A stretch of DNA of 64,000 bases from Triticum aestivum (GCF_018294505.1 NC_057796.1:187016270-187080269), one strand, 5' to 3'. Counted from the stretch's first letter, positions 23,131-33,833 are shown. Translations and numbers: made by a program. Notes: generated by a model from the letters alone, not told the origin.

Positions 23131-24837
23131 TATTGGGGAACGTAGTAATTTCAAAAAAATTCCTACGCACACGCAAGATCATGGTGATGCATAGCAACGA
23201 GAGGAGAGAGTGTTGTCTACGTACCCTCGTAGACCGACAGCGGAAGCGTTATCACAACGCGGTTGATGTAGTCGTACGTCTTCACGATCCGACCGATCAA
23301 GTACCGAACGTACGGCACCTCCGAGTTCTACACACGTTCAGCTCGATGACGTCCCTCGAACTCCGATCCAGCCGAGTGTTGAGGGAGAGTTTTGTCAGCA
23401 CGACGGCGTGGTGACGATGATGATGTTCCACCGACGCAGGGCTTCGCCTAAGCTCCGCAACGGTATTATCGAGGTGTAATATGGTGGAGGGGGGCACCGC
23501 ACACGGCTAAGAGATCTCAAGGATCAATTGTTGTCTCTGGGGTGCCCCCTGCCCCCGTATATAAAGGAGCAAGGGGGAGGCAGCCGGCCAAGGGGAGAGG
23601 CGCGCCATAGGGGGGAGTCCTACTCCCACCGGGAGTAGGACTCCTCCTTTCCTTGTGGGAGTAGGAGAAGGGAACGGGGGAGGAGAAAGAAGGAAGGGTG
23701 CGCCCCCCTTCCCTAGTCCAATTCGGACCAGACCATGGGGAGGGGTGCGGCCACCTTTTGAGGCCTTTCTCTCCTTTCCCGTATGGCCCATTAAGGCCCA
23801 ATACGAATTCCCGTAACTCTCCGGTACTCCGAAAAATACCCGAATCACTCGGAACCTTTCCGAAGTTCGAATATAGTCGTCCAATATATCGATCTTTACG
23901 TCTCGACCATTTCGAGACTCCACGTCATATCCCCGATCTCATCCGGGACTCCGAATTCCTTCGGTACATCAAAACTCAATAAAACTGTCATCGTAACGTT
24001 AAGCGTGCGGACCCTACGGGTTCGAGAACTATGTAGACATGACCGAGACACGTCTCCGGTCAATAACCAATAGCGGGACCTGGATGCCCATATTGGCTCC
24101 CACATATTCTACGAAGATCTTTATCGGTCAGACCGCATAACAACATACGTTGTTCCCTTTGTCACCGGTATGTTACTTGCCCGAGATTTGATCGTCGGTA
24201 TCTCGATACCTAGTTCAATCTCGTTACCGGCAAGTCTCTTTACTCGTTCCGTAACACATCATCCCGCAACTAACTCATTAGTCACAATGCTTGCAAGGCT
24301 TATAGTGATGTGCATTACCGAGTGGGCCCAGAGATACCTCTCCGACAATTGGAGTGACAAATCCTAATCTCGAAATACGCCAACCCAACAAGTACCTTTG
24401 GAGACACCTGTAGAGCACCTTTATAATCACCCATTTACGTTGTGACGTTTGGTAGCACACAAAGTGTTCCTCCGGTAAACGGGAGTTGCATAATCTCATA
24501 GTCATAGGAACATGTATAAGTCATGAAGAAAGCAATAGCAACATACTAAACGATCGAGTGCTAAGCTAACGGAATGGGTCAAGTCAATCACGTCATTCTC
24601 CTAATGAGGTGATCTCGTTAAGCAAATGACAACTTATGTCTATGGCTAGGAAACATAACCATCTTTGATTAACGAGCTAGTCAACTAGAGGCATACTAGT
24701 GACACTCTGTTTGTCTATATATTCACACATGTATTATGTTTCCGGTTAATACAATTCTAGCATGAATAATAAACATTTATCATGATACAAGGAAATAAAT
24801 AATACTTTATTATTGCCTCTAGGGCATATTTCCTTCA
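23131..24837 (-). repeat. 5' LTR of the Copia element
   Basis: 1,707 bp. Its inner end reads TATTGGGG on the plus strand (…CCCCAATA on the minus) instead of TGTTGGGG, so the conserved terminal CA is spoilt by one transition. The outer end TGAAGGAAATATG is intact. Confidence 0.95.
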
Positions 24838-24842
24838 GGATC

Positions 24843-25131
24843 AACTCGTCTTTATCATTAGGAACAACGGTAATACCTCCCTTCTTAGGGACACAATGGA
24901 CAGGACTTACCCACTGACTATCAGCAATGGGATAGATTATACCTGCCTCCAGAAGCTTTAGTATTTCTTTTCTTACCACTTCTTTCATCTTAGGATTTAA
25001 CCGTCATTGGTGATCAACAACTGGTTTAGCATCTTTCTCCAATTTAATTTTGTGCTGGCATAGAGTGGGACTAATGCCCTTAATATCATCAAGAGTATAT
25101 CCAATAGCAGCACGGTGCTTCTTCAGAGTTT
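24843..25131 (-). pseudogene. pol: Protease-RT linker and start of RT, Athila-type element (minus)
   Basis: Reads KLEKDAKPVVDHQ*RLNPKMKEVV… to [21 protein letters not shown], then is cut by the Copia element at codon ~I of DELI. A TGA stop lies at 25004-25006. It continues at 16186 on the other side of the insertion. Confidence 0.85.
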
Positions 25132-25949
25132 TCAATAATTTCTTTTCTTCATGCTCTGAAAGGTTAGCACTAATAATAACAGGATATATCTTTTTTCATC
25201 AAGATAAGCATATTTAAGAGTATTAGGCAATGGTTTAAGCTCAAACACGGGATCACCCTTGGGTGGAGGAGGATCCCCTAGGATTTCAATAGGCAAATTG
25301 TGTTTCAAAATAGGTCCCTGTTTAAAGAATACTTCATCCGTTTCTCTTCTTTCATTCATAAACATATCATTTTCATGGTCTAGCAAATATTGTTCTAAAG
25401 GATCACTAGTAGGCACGGCAATAGAAGCAAGACTAATAATTTCATCTTTACTAGGCAATTCCTCATCACGGGGTTGTCTACGAAATTTAGCAAAATTAAA
25501 CTCATGAGGCATATCCCCTAAACCAATAGTAACAACATCCTTTTCGCAGTCTATCCTAGCATTAACAGTATTCAAAAAGGGTCTACCAAATATGATGGGA
25601 CAAAAGCTATCTTGTGGGGAAGCAAGAACAAGAAAATCAGCAGGATATTTAACTTTCCCACACAAGACTTCAACATCTCTAACAATCCCAACTAGTGAAA
25701 TAGTATCTCTATTGGCAAGCTTAATTGTAACATCGATATCTTCTAATTCAGCGGGTGCAATATCATGCATAATTTCTTGATATAAAGAATGAGGTATTGC
25801 ACTTGCACTAGCACCCATATCACACAAGCCATGATATAACAATGGTCTCCTATTTTAACAAAAATAACAGGCATGCCTACAACAGGTCTATTTTTATTTT
25901 TAGTATCGGGTCTAGCAATTCTAGCAGTTCCATCACAGAAGTAAATGGC
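25132..25949 (-). pseudogene. pol: Retropepsin-like protease, Athila-type element (minus)
   Basis: The active-site loop is readable as LCDMGASASAIP (DMGAS, the Athila version of DTGA), followed by TIKLANRDTISLVGIVRDVEV and PIIFGRPFLNTV, the flap and GRPFL regions of the family. Lesions: a TAG stop at 25950-25952 separates it from gag, a 2-bp (at) insertion near 25840 shifts the frame just before the active site, and a one-base loss near 25200 (YLDEKRYILLL) shifts it again after the domain. Confidence 0.85.
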
Positions 25950-27029
25950 CTACCCATCAATATTATCAACCAAGAGATCTTTAACCATGGCAATACTAGG
26001 TTCAACTTTCATTTGCTCAGGGGGTTTGGATGTGTTAATATTGCTTTTGTTGACCACAGTTGAAGCTTTAGCATGATCCTTTATTCTAACAGGGAAAGGT
26101 GGTTTCTCAATATAAGCAGTAGGAACAATAGGATCATCATAAGTGATAGTCTTTTCTTCAACTTTAATAGGTGCAACTACTTTTACTTCAATGGGAGGAT
26201 TATATTTAAACCACTTCTCCTTAGGGAGGTCAACATGAGTAGCAAAGGATTCACAGAAAGAAGCTACTATCTCATAGTCAAGTCCATATTTAGTGCTAAA
26301 TTCACGGAAAACATCGGTATCCATAAAAGATTTAACACAATCAAACTTAGGTGTTATACCTGACTCCTTACCTTCATCGAGATCCCAATCTTCAGAGTTG
26401 CGTTTAATTCTCTCCAATAAATCCCATTTGAATTCAATAGTCTTCATCATAAAAGAGCCAGTACAAGAAGTATCGAGCATGGAGCGATTATTGAGAGAAA
26501 GCCGAGCATAAAAATTTTGAATAATCATTTCTCTTGAGAGCTCATGATTGGGGAATGAATATAACATTGACTTAAGCCTCCCCCAAGCTTGAGCAATGCT
26601 TTCTCCTTCGCGAGGCCAAAAATTATATATATAATTACGATCACGATGAACAAGATGCATAGGATAAAACTTCTGATGAAATTCCAATTTCAATCGGTTG
26701 TAGTTCCATGATCCCATATCATCACATAGCCTAAACCATGTCAATGCATTTACCTTAAAAGATAAAGGGAAGACCTTCTTCTTGATAAAATCCTCGGGCA
26801 TACCTGCAAGCTTAAATAATCCACAAACTTCATCCATATAGATTAAGTGTAAATCGGGATGCAATGTTCCATCTCCTGCAAAAGGTTTAGCTAGCAGTTT
26901 CTCTATCATGCCCGAAGGAATTTCAAAGTAAACATTTTCAGTAGGTTCAGTAGGTTGAGGAGCAACTCTTTGCTCTACTGGTCGGGGTGAAGATACCCCG
27001 AACAAGCCCCTCAAAGGATTATGTTCCAT
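25950..27029 (-). CDS. gag: Gag of the Athila-type element (minus)
   Basis: 359 codons from a true ATG (MEHNPLRGLFGVSSPRP), about the family start since the second element begins MENNPLRGLSGVSSPRP. Capsid region ~45-200: FPLSFKVNALTWFRLCD, YNFWPREGESIAQAWGRLKSM, SFPNHELSREMIIQNFYARL. It has no zinc knuckle. It ends in a stop (NIDG*) where the second element continues to the protease. Gag packages element RNA in cytoplasmic particles. This is the least damaged frame of the element apart from the third ORF. Confidence 0.9.
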   Translation of the reverse strand: MEHNPLRGLFGVSSPRPVEQRVAPQPTEPTENVYFEIPSGMIEKLLAKPFAGDGTLHPDLHLIYMDEVCGLFKLAGMPEDFIKKKVFPLSFKVNALTWFRLCDDMGSWNYNRLKLEFHQKFYPMHLVHRDRNYIYNFWPREGESIAQAWGRLKSMLYSFPNHELSREMIIQNFYARLSLNNRSMLDTSCTGSFMMKTIEFKWDLLERIKRNSEDWDLDEGKESGITPKFDCVKSFMDTDVFREFSTKYGLDYEIVASFCESFATHVDLPKEKWFKYNPPIEVKVVAPIKVEEKTITYDDPIVPTAYIEKPPFPVRIKDHAKASTVVNKSNINTSKPPEQMKVEPSIAMVKDLLVDNIDG

Positions 27030-27110
27030 AGTAACAAGTGACAGTAAATTTCAGCACACTATATAAATTTTTCCTTACCAAATTCCACCTACCAAAGGCG
27101 CTTCACTCCC

Positions 27111-27124
27111 CGGCAATGGCGCCA
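27111..27124 (-). other. Primer-binding site of the Athila-type element (tRNA-Asp type)
   Basis: Minus strand TGGCGCCATTGCCG matches the complement of the plant tRNA-Asp 3' end (CGGCAACGGCGCCA) with one mismatch. It lies 11 nt inside the 5' LTR. Confidence 0.75.
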
Positions 27125-27135
27125 GAAAAGAGTCT

Positions 27136-28630
27136 TGATGACCCACAAGAATAGGGGATCTATCGTAGTTCTTTCGATAAGTAAGAGTGTCGAACCCAAC
27201 GAGGAGCGGAAGGAAATGATAAGCAATTTTCAGTAAGGTATTCTCTTCAAGCACTGAAATTATCGGTAACAGATAGTTTTGTGATAAGGTAATTTGTAAC
27301 GGGTAACAAGTAATGAAAGTAAATAAGGTGCAGCAAGATGGCCCAATCCTTTTTGTAGGAAAGGACAAGCCTGGACAAACTCTTATATAGAGAAAAGCGC
27401 TCCCGAGGACACATAGGAATTATTGTCAAGCTAGTTTTCATCATGTTCATATGATTCGCGTTCGTTACTTTGATAATTTGGTATGTGGGTGGACCGGTGC
27501 TTGGGTGCTGCCCTTTCTTGGACAAGCATCCCACTTATGATTAACTCCTATTGCAAGCATCCGCAACTACAAAAGAAGTATTAAGGTAAACCTAACCACA
27601 GCATGAGACATATGGATCCAAATCAGCCCCTTGCGAAGCAACGCATAAACTAGGGTTTAAGCTTTTGTCACTCTAGCAACCCATCATCTACTTATTACTT
27701 CACAATGCCTTCCTCTAGGCCCAAATAATGGTGAAGTGTCATGTAGTCGACGTTCACATAACACCACTAGAGGAAAGACAACATACATCTCATCAAAATA
27801 TCGAACGAATACCAAATTCACATGACTACTTATAGCAAGACTTCTCCCATGTCCTCAGGAACAACTGTAACTACTCACAAATCATATTCATGTTCATAAT
27901 CAGAGGGGTATTAATATGCATATAGGATCTAAACATATGATCTTCCACCAAATAAACCAACTAGCATCAACTACAAGGAGTAATTAACACTACTAGCAAC
28001 CCACAGGTACCAATCTGAGGCTTTGGGGAAAAGATTGGATACAAGAGATGAACTAGTGTTTTAGAGGAGATGGTGTTGGTGAAGATGTTGATGGAGATTG
28101 ACCCCCTCCCGATGAGAGGATTGTTGGTGATGACGATGGCGATGATTTCCCCCTCCCGGAGGGAAGTTTCCCCAGCAGAACAGCTCTGCCGGAGCCCTAG
28201 ATTGGTTCCGCCAAGGTTCCGCCTCGTGGCGGCGGAGTTTCTTCCCGAAAGCTTGCTTCTGATTTTTTTTTCCAGGGTAAAAGACCTCATATAGCAGAAG
28301 ATGGGCACCGGAGGCCTGCCAGGGGGTAGGGCGCGCCCCCCACCCTCGTGGCCAGGGTGTGGGCCCCCTCTGGTACTTTCTCCGCTCAGCATTTTTTATT
28401 AATTCCAAAAATGACTTCCGTGAAGTTTCAGGACTTTTGGAGTTGTGCAGAATAGGTCTCTAATATTTGCTCCTTTTCCAGCCCAGAATCCCAGCTGCCG
28501 GCATTCTCCCTCTTCATGTAAACCTTGTAAAATAAGAGAGAATAGGCATAAGTATTGTGATATAACTTGTAATAACAGCCCATAATGCAATAAATATCGA
28601 TATAAAAACATGATGCGAATGGACGTATCA
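27136..28630 (-). repeat. 5' LTR of the minus-strand Athila-type element
   Basis: 1,495 bp, partner of 9740-11252. Starts TGATGACCCACAAG and ends GGACGTATCA. Confidence 0.9.
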
Positions 28631-29647
28631 CTAGGTCCACGGCCGCACACAAGGAAATGCCTCCTTATTACGTGCAAAATAATGATTCCTCCACCTGACA
28701 TCTGGGACCCACCGGAAGGGCCTTTGTATTTTGCGAAAACAACGTTCGCCCCGCTGACAGGTCGGACCCACCAGCTATATCTTCGCACGCAAGGAAGTGC
28801 CTCCTTATTACACACACAAAAATGAATACCCCTGCTAGCTGGGACCTAGCATAGTGGGAGGATGACTTGTGGGCCTACTAATTTGACGGGGATGGAGGGC
28901 TTTGTCAACTTAGTCAATATGTACGATTCTAGCTCTAGTGACCGTACGATGTCCATCCAACGGCTGCAGTGCTTCTTCAACCTCTGGTCTTCTTGCTCCA
29001 GGCGCCCAAACCAGCGCCGGTCGTGCCGCCTGCTCCTGCCTCCCGTGGTCGGCTGTGTTGCCGTGGAGGCCTCACCGCCCCTACTACTCCCACCGCTGGC
29101 GAGGCCCTGCGGCGACGACAGCCTCACACCGCAACCGAACCATTGAACCCTCGTACTCCTCTCCGCATGGGCATGCACTGTCGCGTCTTCCCCGGCTCCG
29201 CGTCGTCCCCTTCCTAGGCCTCGCCGTCGTCCACTGCCTTGGTGCTCTCGGCGCGGCGTGGTCAATGTGGTTAACGACCGACTTCCATCGGAAGATTACT
29301 ATACGTGCAGAGGCTGACAGCTGGGTCCACGGCCGCAGCAAGGAAGTGCCTCCTTATTACGCGGAAAATAATGATTCCTCCACCTGACAGCAGGGACCCA
29401 CCGGACAGGCCACCGTATTCCGTGGAAAAAAGTTTCTCCCTGACTGCTGGGACCCACCAGCTACATCTTTGCATGCAAGTAAGTGCGTCCATATTACGGG
29501 CAAAAAAATGATTCGCCCCCTGACTGTTGGGACCCACCAGCTACATCTTCGCATGCAAGGAAGTTCCTGACAGTCGGGACCCACCTGGTCGAAGCATATG
29601 TAGCGTTGTCATTCTGGTCGCGAACATGTACGTACATACTGGTCGAT

Positions 29648-29735
29648 GTAGAGGCGCGCACGTGTCGTCGTAGAGGCGCGCACGTGTCGTAGTAGAGGCA
29701 CGCACGTATCGTAGTAGAGGCACGCACGTAGCATG
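29648..29735. repeat. 22-bp tandem repeat, four copies
   Basis: Units of the type gtagaggcgcgcacgtgtcgt(a/c) occur head to tail at 29648, 29670, 29692 and 29714, with up to four substitutions. They lie in the subterminal part of the CACTA element and create several overlapping false frames. Confidence 0.85.
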
Positions 29736-30039
29736 TACACGTACGTACAGCGGCTAGGGTGCAAGAAAGAAAATACGGCCACGTACGTACATACGGGCGG
29801 GGTCTCAAATGCCTACTCGCGCATACGTATGGCCAGGGCTCGTGTACATGGCTGGGTCGGAACGGAGAAACTGCGTCGGCGTCGTGTTCATGGGGAGGCA
29901 ACGGAATGCGTCGTGTTCATCGCGAGGCAACAGAATGCGTGCTATTCATCGGGAGCCAACCGGCTTGGACGGAATAGCCGATGGAAATGAGGCCTGGCGT
30001 ACCGCAGAACGGAGGAAACGGCCTTGTGTTCGACCGCCC

Positions 30040-30250
30040 ACGGTCGAAACGGGATCCTGTTCATCGGGAGGGGTCTGGCGTACCGCAAAACGGAGGAAAC
30101 TGACCTCCTACGGTCGAAACGGGATCCTGTTGATCGGGAGGGGTCTGGCATACCGCAAAACGGAGGAAACGGACTTGTGTTGGAGCGCTACGGTCGAAAC
30201 GGGGGTCCTGTTCATCGGGAGGGGTGTGGCGTACCGCAAAACGGGACTCC
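30040..30250. repeat. ~75-bp tandem repeat in the CACTA subterminal region
   Basis: Three to four copies of a unit containing cggtcgaaacgggatcctgt, tcatcgggaggggt and ctggcgtaccgcaaaacgg. It makes a long open frame across 29809-30723 that is not a gene. Confidence 0.8.
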
Positions 30251-30254
30251 ACGG

Positions 30255-30690
30255 GATACTGTTCATCTCCATTGTCGATCTCCTCCAGCCTCCACGGGCT
30301 ACTGTTCATCCACCGTCGACTGCCTCCATGGGCTCCTGTTCATCCACCGTCGACCTCCTCCAGCCTCCACCTGTGACTGTTCATCCACAGGCTCCTGTTC
30401 ATCCAGCCTCCACCGCTCCTCCAGCGGCTACTATTCAACCAACCCTCTCCATGGGGTCCTGTTCAACCACCCCTCCATGGGCTACTGTTCATCTAGCCCT
30501 CCACCGGCTACTGTTCAACCAGCCCTCCATGGGGTCGTCCTGTTCATCCAGCCCTCCACTGGCTCGATCGATCGAGGTACTGTTCATCCAGCGGCAATGG
30601 CCTCTACTACCACGAGGTCCTGTTCATCCAACCCCCCACCAGGAACTGTTCATCCAAACTACCCAACAACGCTCACTATTCATCAAGGAA
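30255..30690. repeat. Array of 'ctcctgttcatcca' motifs
   Basis: A dozen or more variants of (g)ctactgttcatcca / ctcctgttcaacca spaced by ~15-45 bp with cctccacgg-type spacers. Subterminal arrays of short motifs are typical of CACTA elements, where the transposase binds. Confidence 0.75.
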
Positions 30691-31180
30691 AGGAGGCAGC
30701 AGTGTTCGATCGGCTTCAGTTAGCAGCAGTAGTGAAGGAATTGCTCGATCGGGTTCAGTTAACAGCCATCGATCAATCACTCGGGTTCAGTAACGCGTAG
30801 CCTACAGTGCAATCCCTCGGGTTCAGTTAGAGCCCAACGCCTCGCACCCACGCGCCTACGTGTATGAGAGAAACACGCATCGCTCGACCCCCGACCACCC
30901 ACCGTAACCGGGAACTCCCCGATATTTTCCTCGCCCTCGCTTCTACCACGGTTTTCTCCGTCATGGACGGCCCAAAGAATGTCATGCAGCTGCGTCTCCG
31001 GCCCGCCCAGGACGAAAAGCCCATTTTCTATCATGATTTTTTTTCATAGAAGTAGGAGCCCACCACATCTATGATGATACCGGGTTTTGTCACAATTATC
31101 GTCATAGAAGTGTCATCAGCATGATAGAAAAAAAATTCGTTTGGCCCAAGATGTCACGGATGTGTCTTTTTTTGTAGTGG

Positions 31181-31849
31181 ATCATCACCGACAACGGCAC
31201 CCAATTCACGAGCCACGCCTTCATGCAATATGTTCATACGCTCGAATGTAAGATCTCATTCGCCTCTGTGGCACACCCCCGGAGCAATGGACAAGTTGAG
31301 AGGGCGAACGCTGAAGTGCTACGTGGACTCAAGACAAGAACTTTCGATACGCTGCAGAAGCACGGCAGGCGGTGGATCGAGGAGCTGCCGGTAGTTCTCT
31401 GGTCCCTCAGAACGACACCTAACCGAGCTACCGGGGAGACTCCCTTCTCCCTGGTCTATGGGGCAAAAGCAGTTATCCCCATGGAACTCATTTACGGGTC
31501 CCCTCGAGTGCTTTCCTACGATGAAGTAGCGCAAGATCAGCACCGGCGTGACGATGTTGTGCTACTCGAGGAGAACCGTCTCCGGGCAGCTATGCGTGCT
31601 GCACACTACCAGCAAGCCCTGCGTCGCTATCACAGCCGCAGGGTTCATGCCCAGTGTTTTGAGGAAGGTGACCTTGTCCTTAGGCGCGTTCAGTCCGCCA
31701 AGGGTACAAACAAGCTATCACCAAAGTGGGAAGGCCCTTAACGGGTGGTACGAGTCACCATACCCGGCGCAGTCCGTCTGGAGACCGGAGATGGCACTTA
31801 GTTGCAAAACTCATGGAATATTGAGCATCTCCGCAAGTACTACCCGTAA
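31181..31849 (+). pseudogene. pol: Integrase C-terminal half of the Tat-like Gypsy element
   Basis: Reads IITDNGTQFTSHAF (second catalytic D in TDN), then RSNGQVERANAEVLRGLK (catalytic E), WIEELPVVLWSLRTTPNRATGETPF and VYGAKAVIPMEL, all standard Gypsy integrase. The zinc finger and first D are missing, being on the lost side of the CACTA insertion. A frameshift occurs at ~31738 (KWEGP then stop); the last codons continue in another frame (RVVRVTIPGAVRLETGDGT*) with a TAG at 31799-31801 before the natural end at 31847-31849. Confidence 0.9.
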
Positions 31850-33059
31850 TGCACGAGGCTATCGGGCACTGCCCGGCAGGCACCCTTTTGTACAGGCCTT
31901 GCCTCAGCTGCATGTACCCCTTGTACAAAGCCGGGGCGATGACCCCGTGCAAGAGAAAATAAAGAAGTGCTATAGGGGGCCCCCAACTAAGATTGCATGC
32001 ATGCATGAGCACACCAAGATCACTGCATAAGCATTTCATGAGCATTTGCATATGCATATAGATAGGATCACATCCTGCATTCATTCTCATCTACATGGAG
32101 TTGCAGGTTCCTGCTGTGAACTTGGCTTCGACAAGGGACGAGAAGATTGCACAGCACAGCTATCCCCGGCAAGCCAAACAGATAAGTTTTACCTCTTGTC
32201 TATTAGTGTTCTGTAAAGCTATAACTTTGCATGAGAAAACCTCGCTTCTCTTTAACTTAGGTGCTGCCATCCATGACTCGAATGTTGCTTCAGTCAGGAT
32301 GGTCGCAGTGGCCTTTAGTAAAAAGGAGCTGGCAGGGCGCTGGCCCCTCGGTCTGTCCCCCGGCAGACAAAGAGGGTGCCATCAGGATATCCTGCCGGGG
32401 AAAACTCGTTTATTTTCATTAAAGCGGCACTCCACCTCTGCATGGACATACACATGCACGGGTTCCCGACAAGGTTCATCTTTTTCATTTATATGCTAAT
32501 ACAAGTACAAGCATTACAGAACACAAAGGTGGACTCGAGAGATTACATTATTTGAATTAAAATTTGACGATTGCCTACAAGTTTAAGATCAAAAAAAAGA
32601 TAAGTGCCCCATTATGCCTTTGCCCCTGTCCATCTCCTACAGGAAGAGGTCGAAGGGTCCGGAGGCGAGCACCTCTGGGATTCGGCGCCTCCCCAGGATC
32701 AGGACGGCGCAGCTCCCCAGCAAGGAGGAAGAAACCAGAGGGCAGACATGGATGGTGACGCTGCCGGAGGACCAGATGGGAGGCACGGAGTCACCGGCAA
32801 ACACGACTCGTTGGAACGGTCATCCCCGTTCTTGACGCGTTGTGGGTTGCCGCTGCCGTCCGCATCACTACCACCCAAAGACCTCAGCACGACCACCGCA
32901 TCGGACACAATGCTCTCTAAACCCTTCCAGAGAGAGCATGGTCATCCCCGGGAGCCCTGATGTTGGAAGTCATTACACGTCCTGAAGACGTGTGAGAAAG
33001 CAAGGAGCCTTCCCGTTCAACGAGAAAACCGTGCCCAGGAGGAGCCAGATTCGCCCCCA
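31850..33059. other. 3' region of the Tat-like element, no clear gene
   Basis: Sequence between the end of pol and the antisense frame. Several overlapping 60-130-codon frames occur on both strands (e.g. around 32095-32499 and 32600-32960), with no recognisable domain. They may include decayed exons of the antisense gene. Confidence 0.45.
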
Positions 33060-33335
33060 TTAGCGGCAAATCTCTCCTACAGCTCCTCCTGATGCCACAA
33101 AAGTAAGAAGAATGGGGAGCGGTCGACTACCACGCATCATGCCCATCTCGAGCCGCGACATGGTGTTGGTCGCATCCCCTTCCACTGAAGTCAAGGCCAC
33201 GGGCGACCCGGCGGCAAGCACGCTGGGGTTGCCACTCCCGGCATCGGCACCGCGCTGCCCGAACCTTCTTCTGAGATACAAAGGAGATCCCAAGCAGGAG
33301 CCCGGGGGCTGGTCCCGGACTCTTCTCTTCGACAT
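33060..33335 (-). CDS. Antisense ORF in the Tat-like element, unknown function
   Basis: A 91-codon minus-strand frame from a true ATG (MSKRRVRDQPPGSCLG) ending GGAVGEICR. A TATA-type sequence lies ~75 bp upstream on the same strand. No domain is recognised. Tat-lineage Gypsy elements are known to carry antisense ORFs between pol and the 3' LTR (for example Grande), so its position fits, but only this first part is open and it may be an exon of a longer broken gene. Confidence 0.35.
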   Translation of the reverse strand: MSKRRVRDQPPGSCLGSPLYLRRRFGQRGADAGSGNPSVLAAGSPVALTSVEGDATNTMSRLEMGMMRGSRPLPILLTFVASGGAVGEICR

Positions 33336-33410
33336 CACCAGCGGAAGCAGAGAACAAGGGAAGAAGAGGGGGAATGCAAAGATGGATGACTCCACCCTCC
33401 TCCGCCCCTC

Positions 33411-33420
33411 CCTTTTATAG
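33411..33420 (-). promoter_or_regulatory. Possible antisense TATA box
   Basis: Minus strand reads GGCCTATAAAAGGGAGGGG across this point. CTATAAAAG is a good plant TATA box and faces the antisense ORF at 33335. There is no other evidence of transcription. Confidence 0.4.
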
Positions 33421-33813
33421 GCCGGGCGGGGAAGGGCTGCTGCTCCATCAATGGGTGACCATCGCCCTCCTCCGCCAATTCAAGGCGCGCGGACCCTCTC
33501 CAAGATGTTCTCCCGCACCGCGCGCCTCCGTTACCTACCCCGCGCGATGCATGCAGCATACATGGACAAGGATAAGGGCGCGCTGTGGGAAGAGTGAATT
33601 GGCAGTTTCTACCCCGTGCATTAAAGTCACTCACGGGCCATCACTGGAGCGGCCCCACCACTATTGGCTTTACACAACGCGCGGGGAAGCAGGAAACTAG
33701 CCCGAAATCAAGGCTAATGAAGCAGCAAAGGAAACCTCAAGGGGACAACCCCTTCAGCAACCCTGCGTGTGCACATATTAGGCCATACCCCGACGATGCT
33801 CAGCAGCGCGTTT

Positions 33814-33833
33814 GGGGCAGGCCCGAGGGCTTC
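33814..33833 (+). other. Polypurine-like tract before the 3' LTR
   Basis: ggggcaggcccgagggcttc directly precedes the TG of the LTR. It is purine-rich but interrupted, so assignment is tentative. Confidence 0.4.

Larger units (their letters stand above)
16192..24837 (-). mobile_element. Angela/BARE-type Copia LTR retrotransposon, minus strand, complete
   Basis: 8,646 bp with LTRs at 16192-17900 and 23131-24837, flanked by a perfect 5-bp duplication GGATC (16187-16191 and 24838-24842). On the minus strand the LTR begins TGAAGGAAATATGCCCTAG, the classic start of the wheat/barley BARE/WIS/Angela group. Internal order: primer-binding site, gag with zinc knuckle, protease, integrase, RT, RNase H, polypurine tract (the Copia order, integrase before RT). 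It sits in the RT of the Athila-type element; removing it and one GGATC restores reading from …NDKDELI to PQRIVTGYRM. Two lesions in gag-pol make it non-autonomous. Confidence 0.95.
9740..28630 (-). mobile_element. Athila-lineage Gypsy LTR retrotransposon (WHAM-like), minus strand
   Basis: Two ~1.5-kb LTRs (9740-11252 and 27136-28630) begin TGATGACCCAC and end GGACGTATCA. Flanking 5-bp duplications are ctggg (9735-9739) and ctagg (28631-28635), one transition apart. Order on the minus strand: 5' LTR, primer-binding site, gag, protease, RT, RNase H, integrase, a third ORF, polypurine tract, 3' LTR. RT and integrase sequence is of the Athila type. The RT is split by a Copia insertion (16192-24837). 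All ORFs except gag and the third ORF are broken. The name WHAM is from memory. Confidence 0.9.
28636..31179. mobile_element. CACTA transposon, right segment with right terminus
   Basis: The right terminus reads …tgtctttttttgtagtg, i.e. CACTACAAAAAAAGACACA on the minus strand, ending at 31179; this is the CACTA signature. Inward lie inverted subterminal motifs (…agtaggagcccacc…, …catagaagtgtcat…) and several tandem arrays. It resumes the element interrupted at 9739: after removing the Gypsy element, gatagctgggtccacggccgc matches the internal repeat at ~29320-29335. No transposase or second gene is seen, so it is a non-autonomous or internally deleted copy. Confidence 0.75.

Noticed and set aside
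29809..30723. 304-codon plus-strand frame (and a 258-codon one beside it)
   Set aside because: It is read through tandem arrays in the CACTA subterminal region; the peptide merely repeats SSTVDLLQPP-type text and shifts frame with the repeat unit.
32604..32960. 118-codon plus-strand frame in the Tat-like 3' region
   Set aside because: Three overlapping plus-strand frames and a minus-strand one share the same bases, and none has a recognisable domain.
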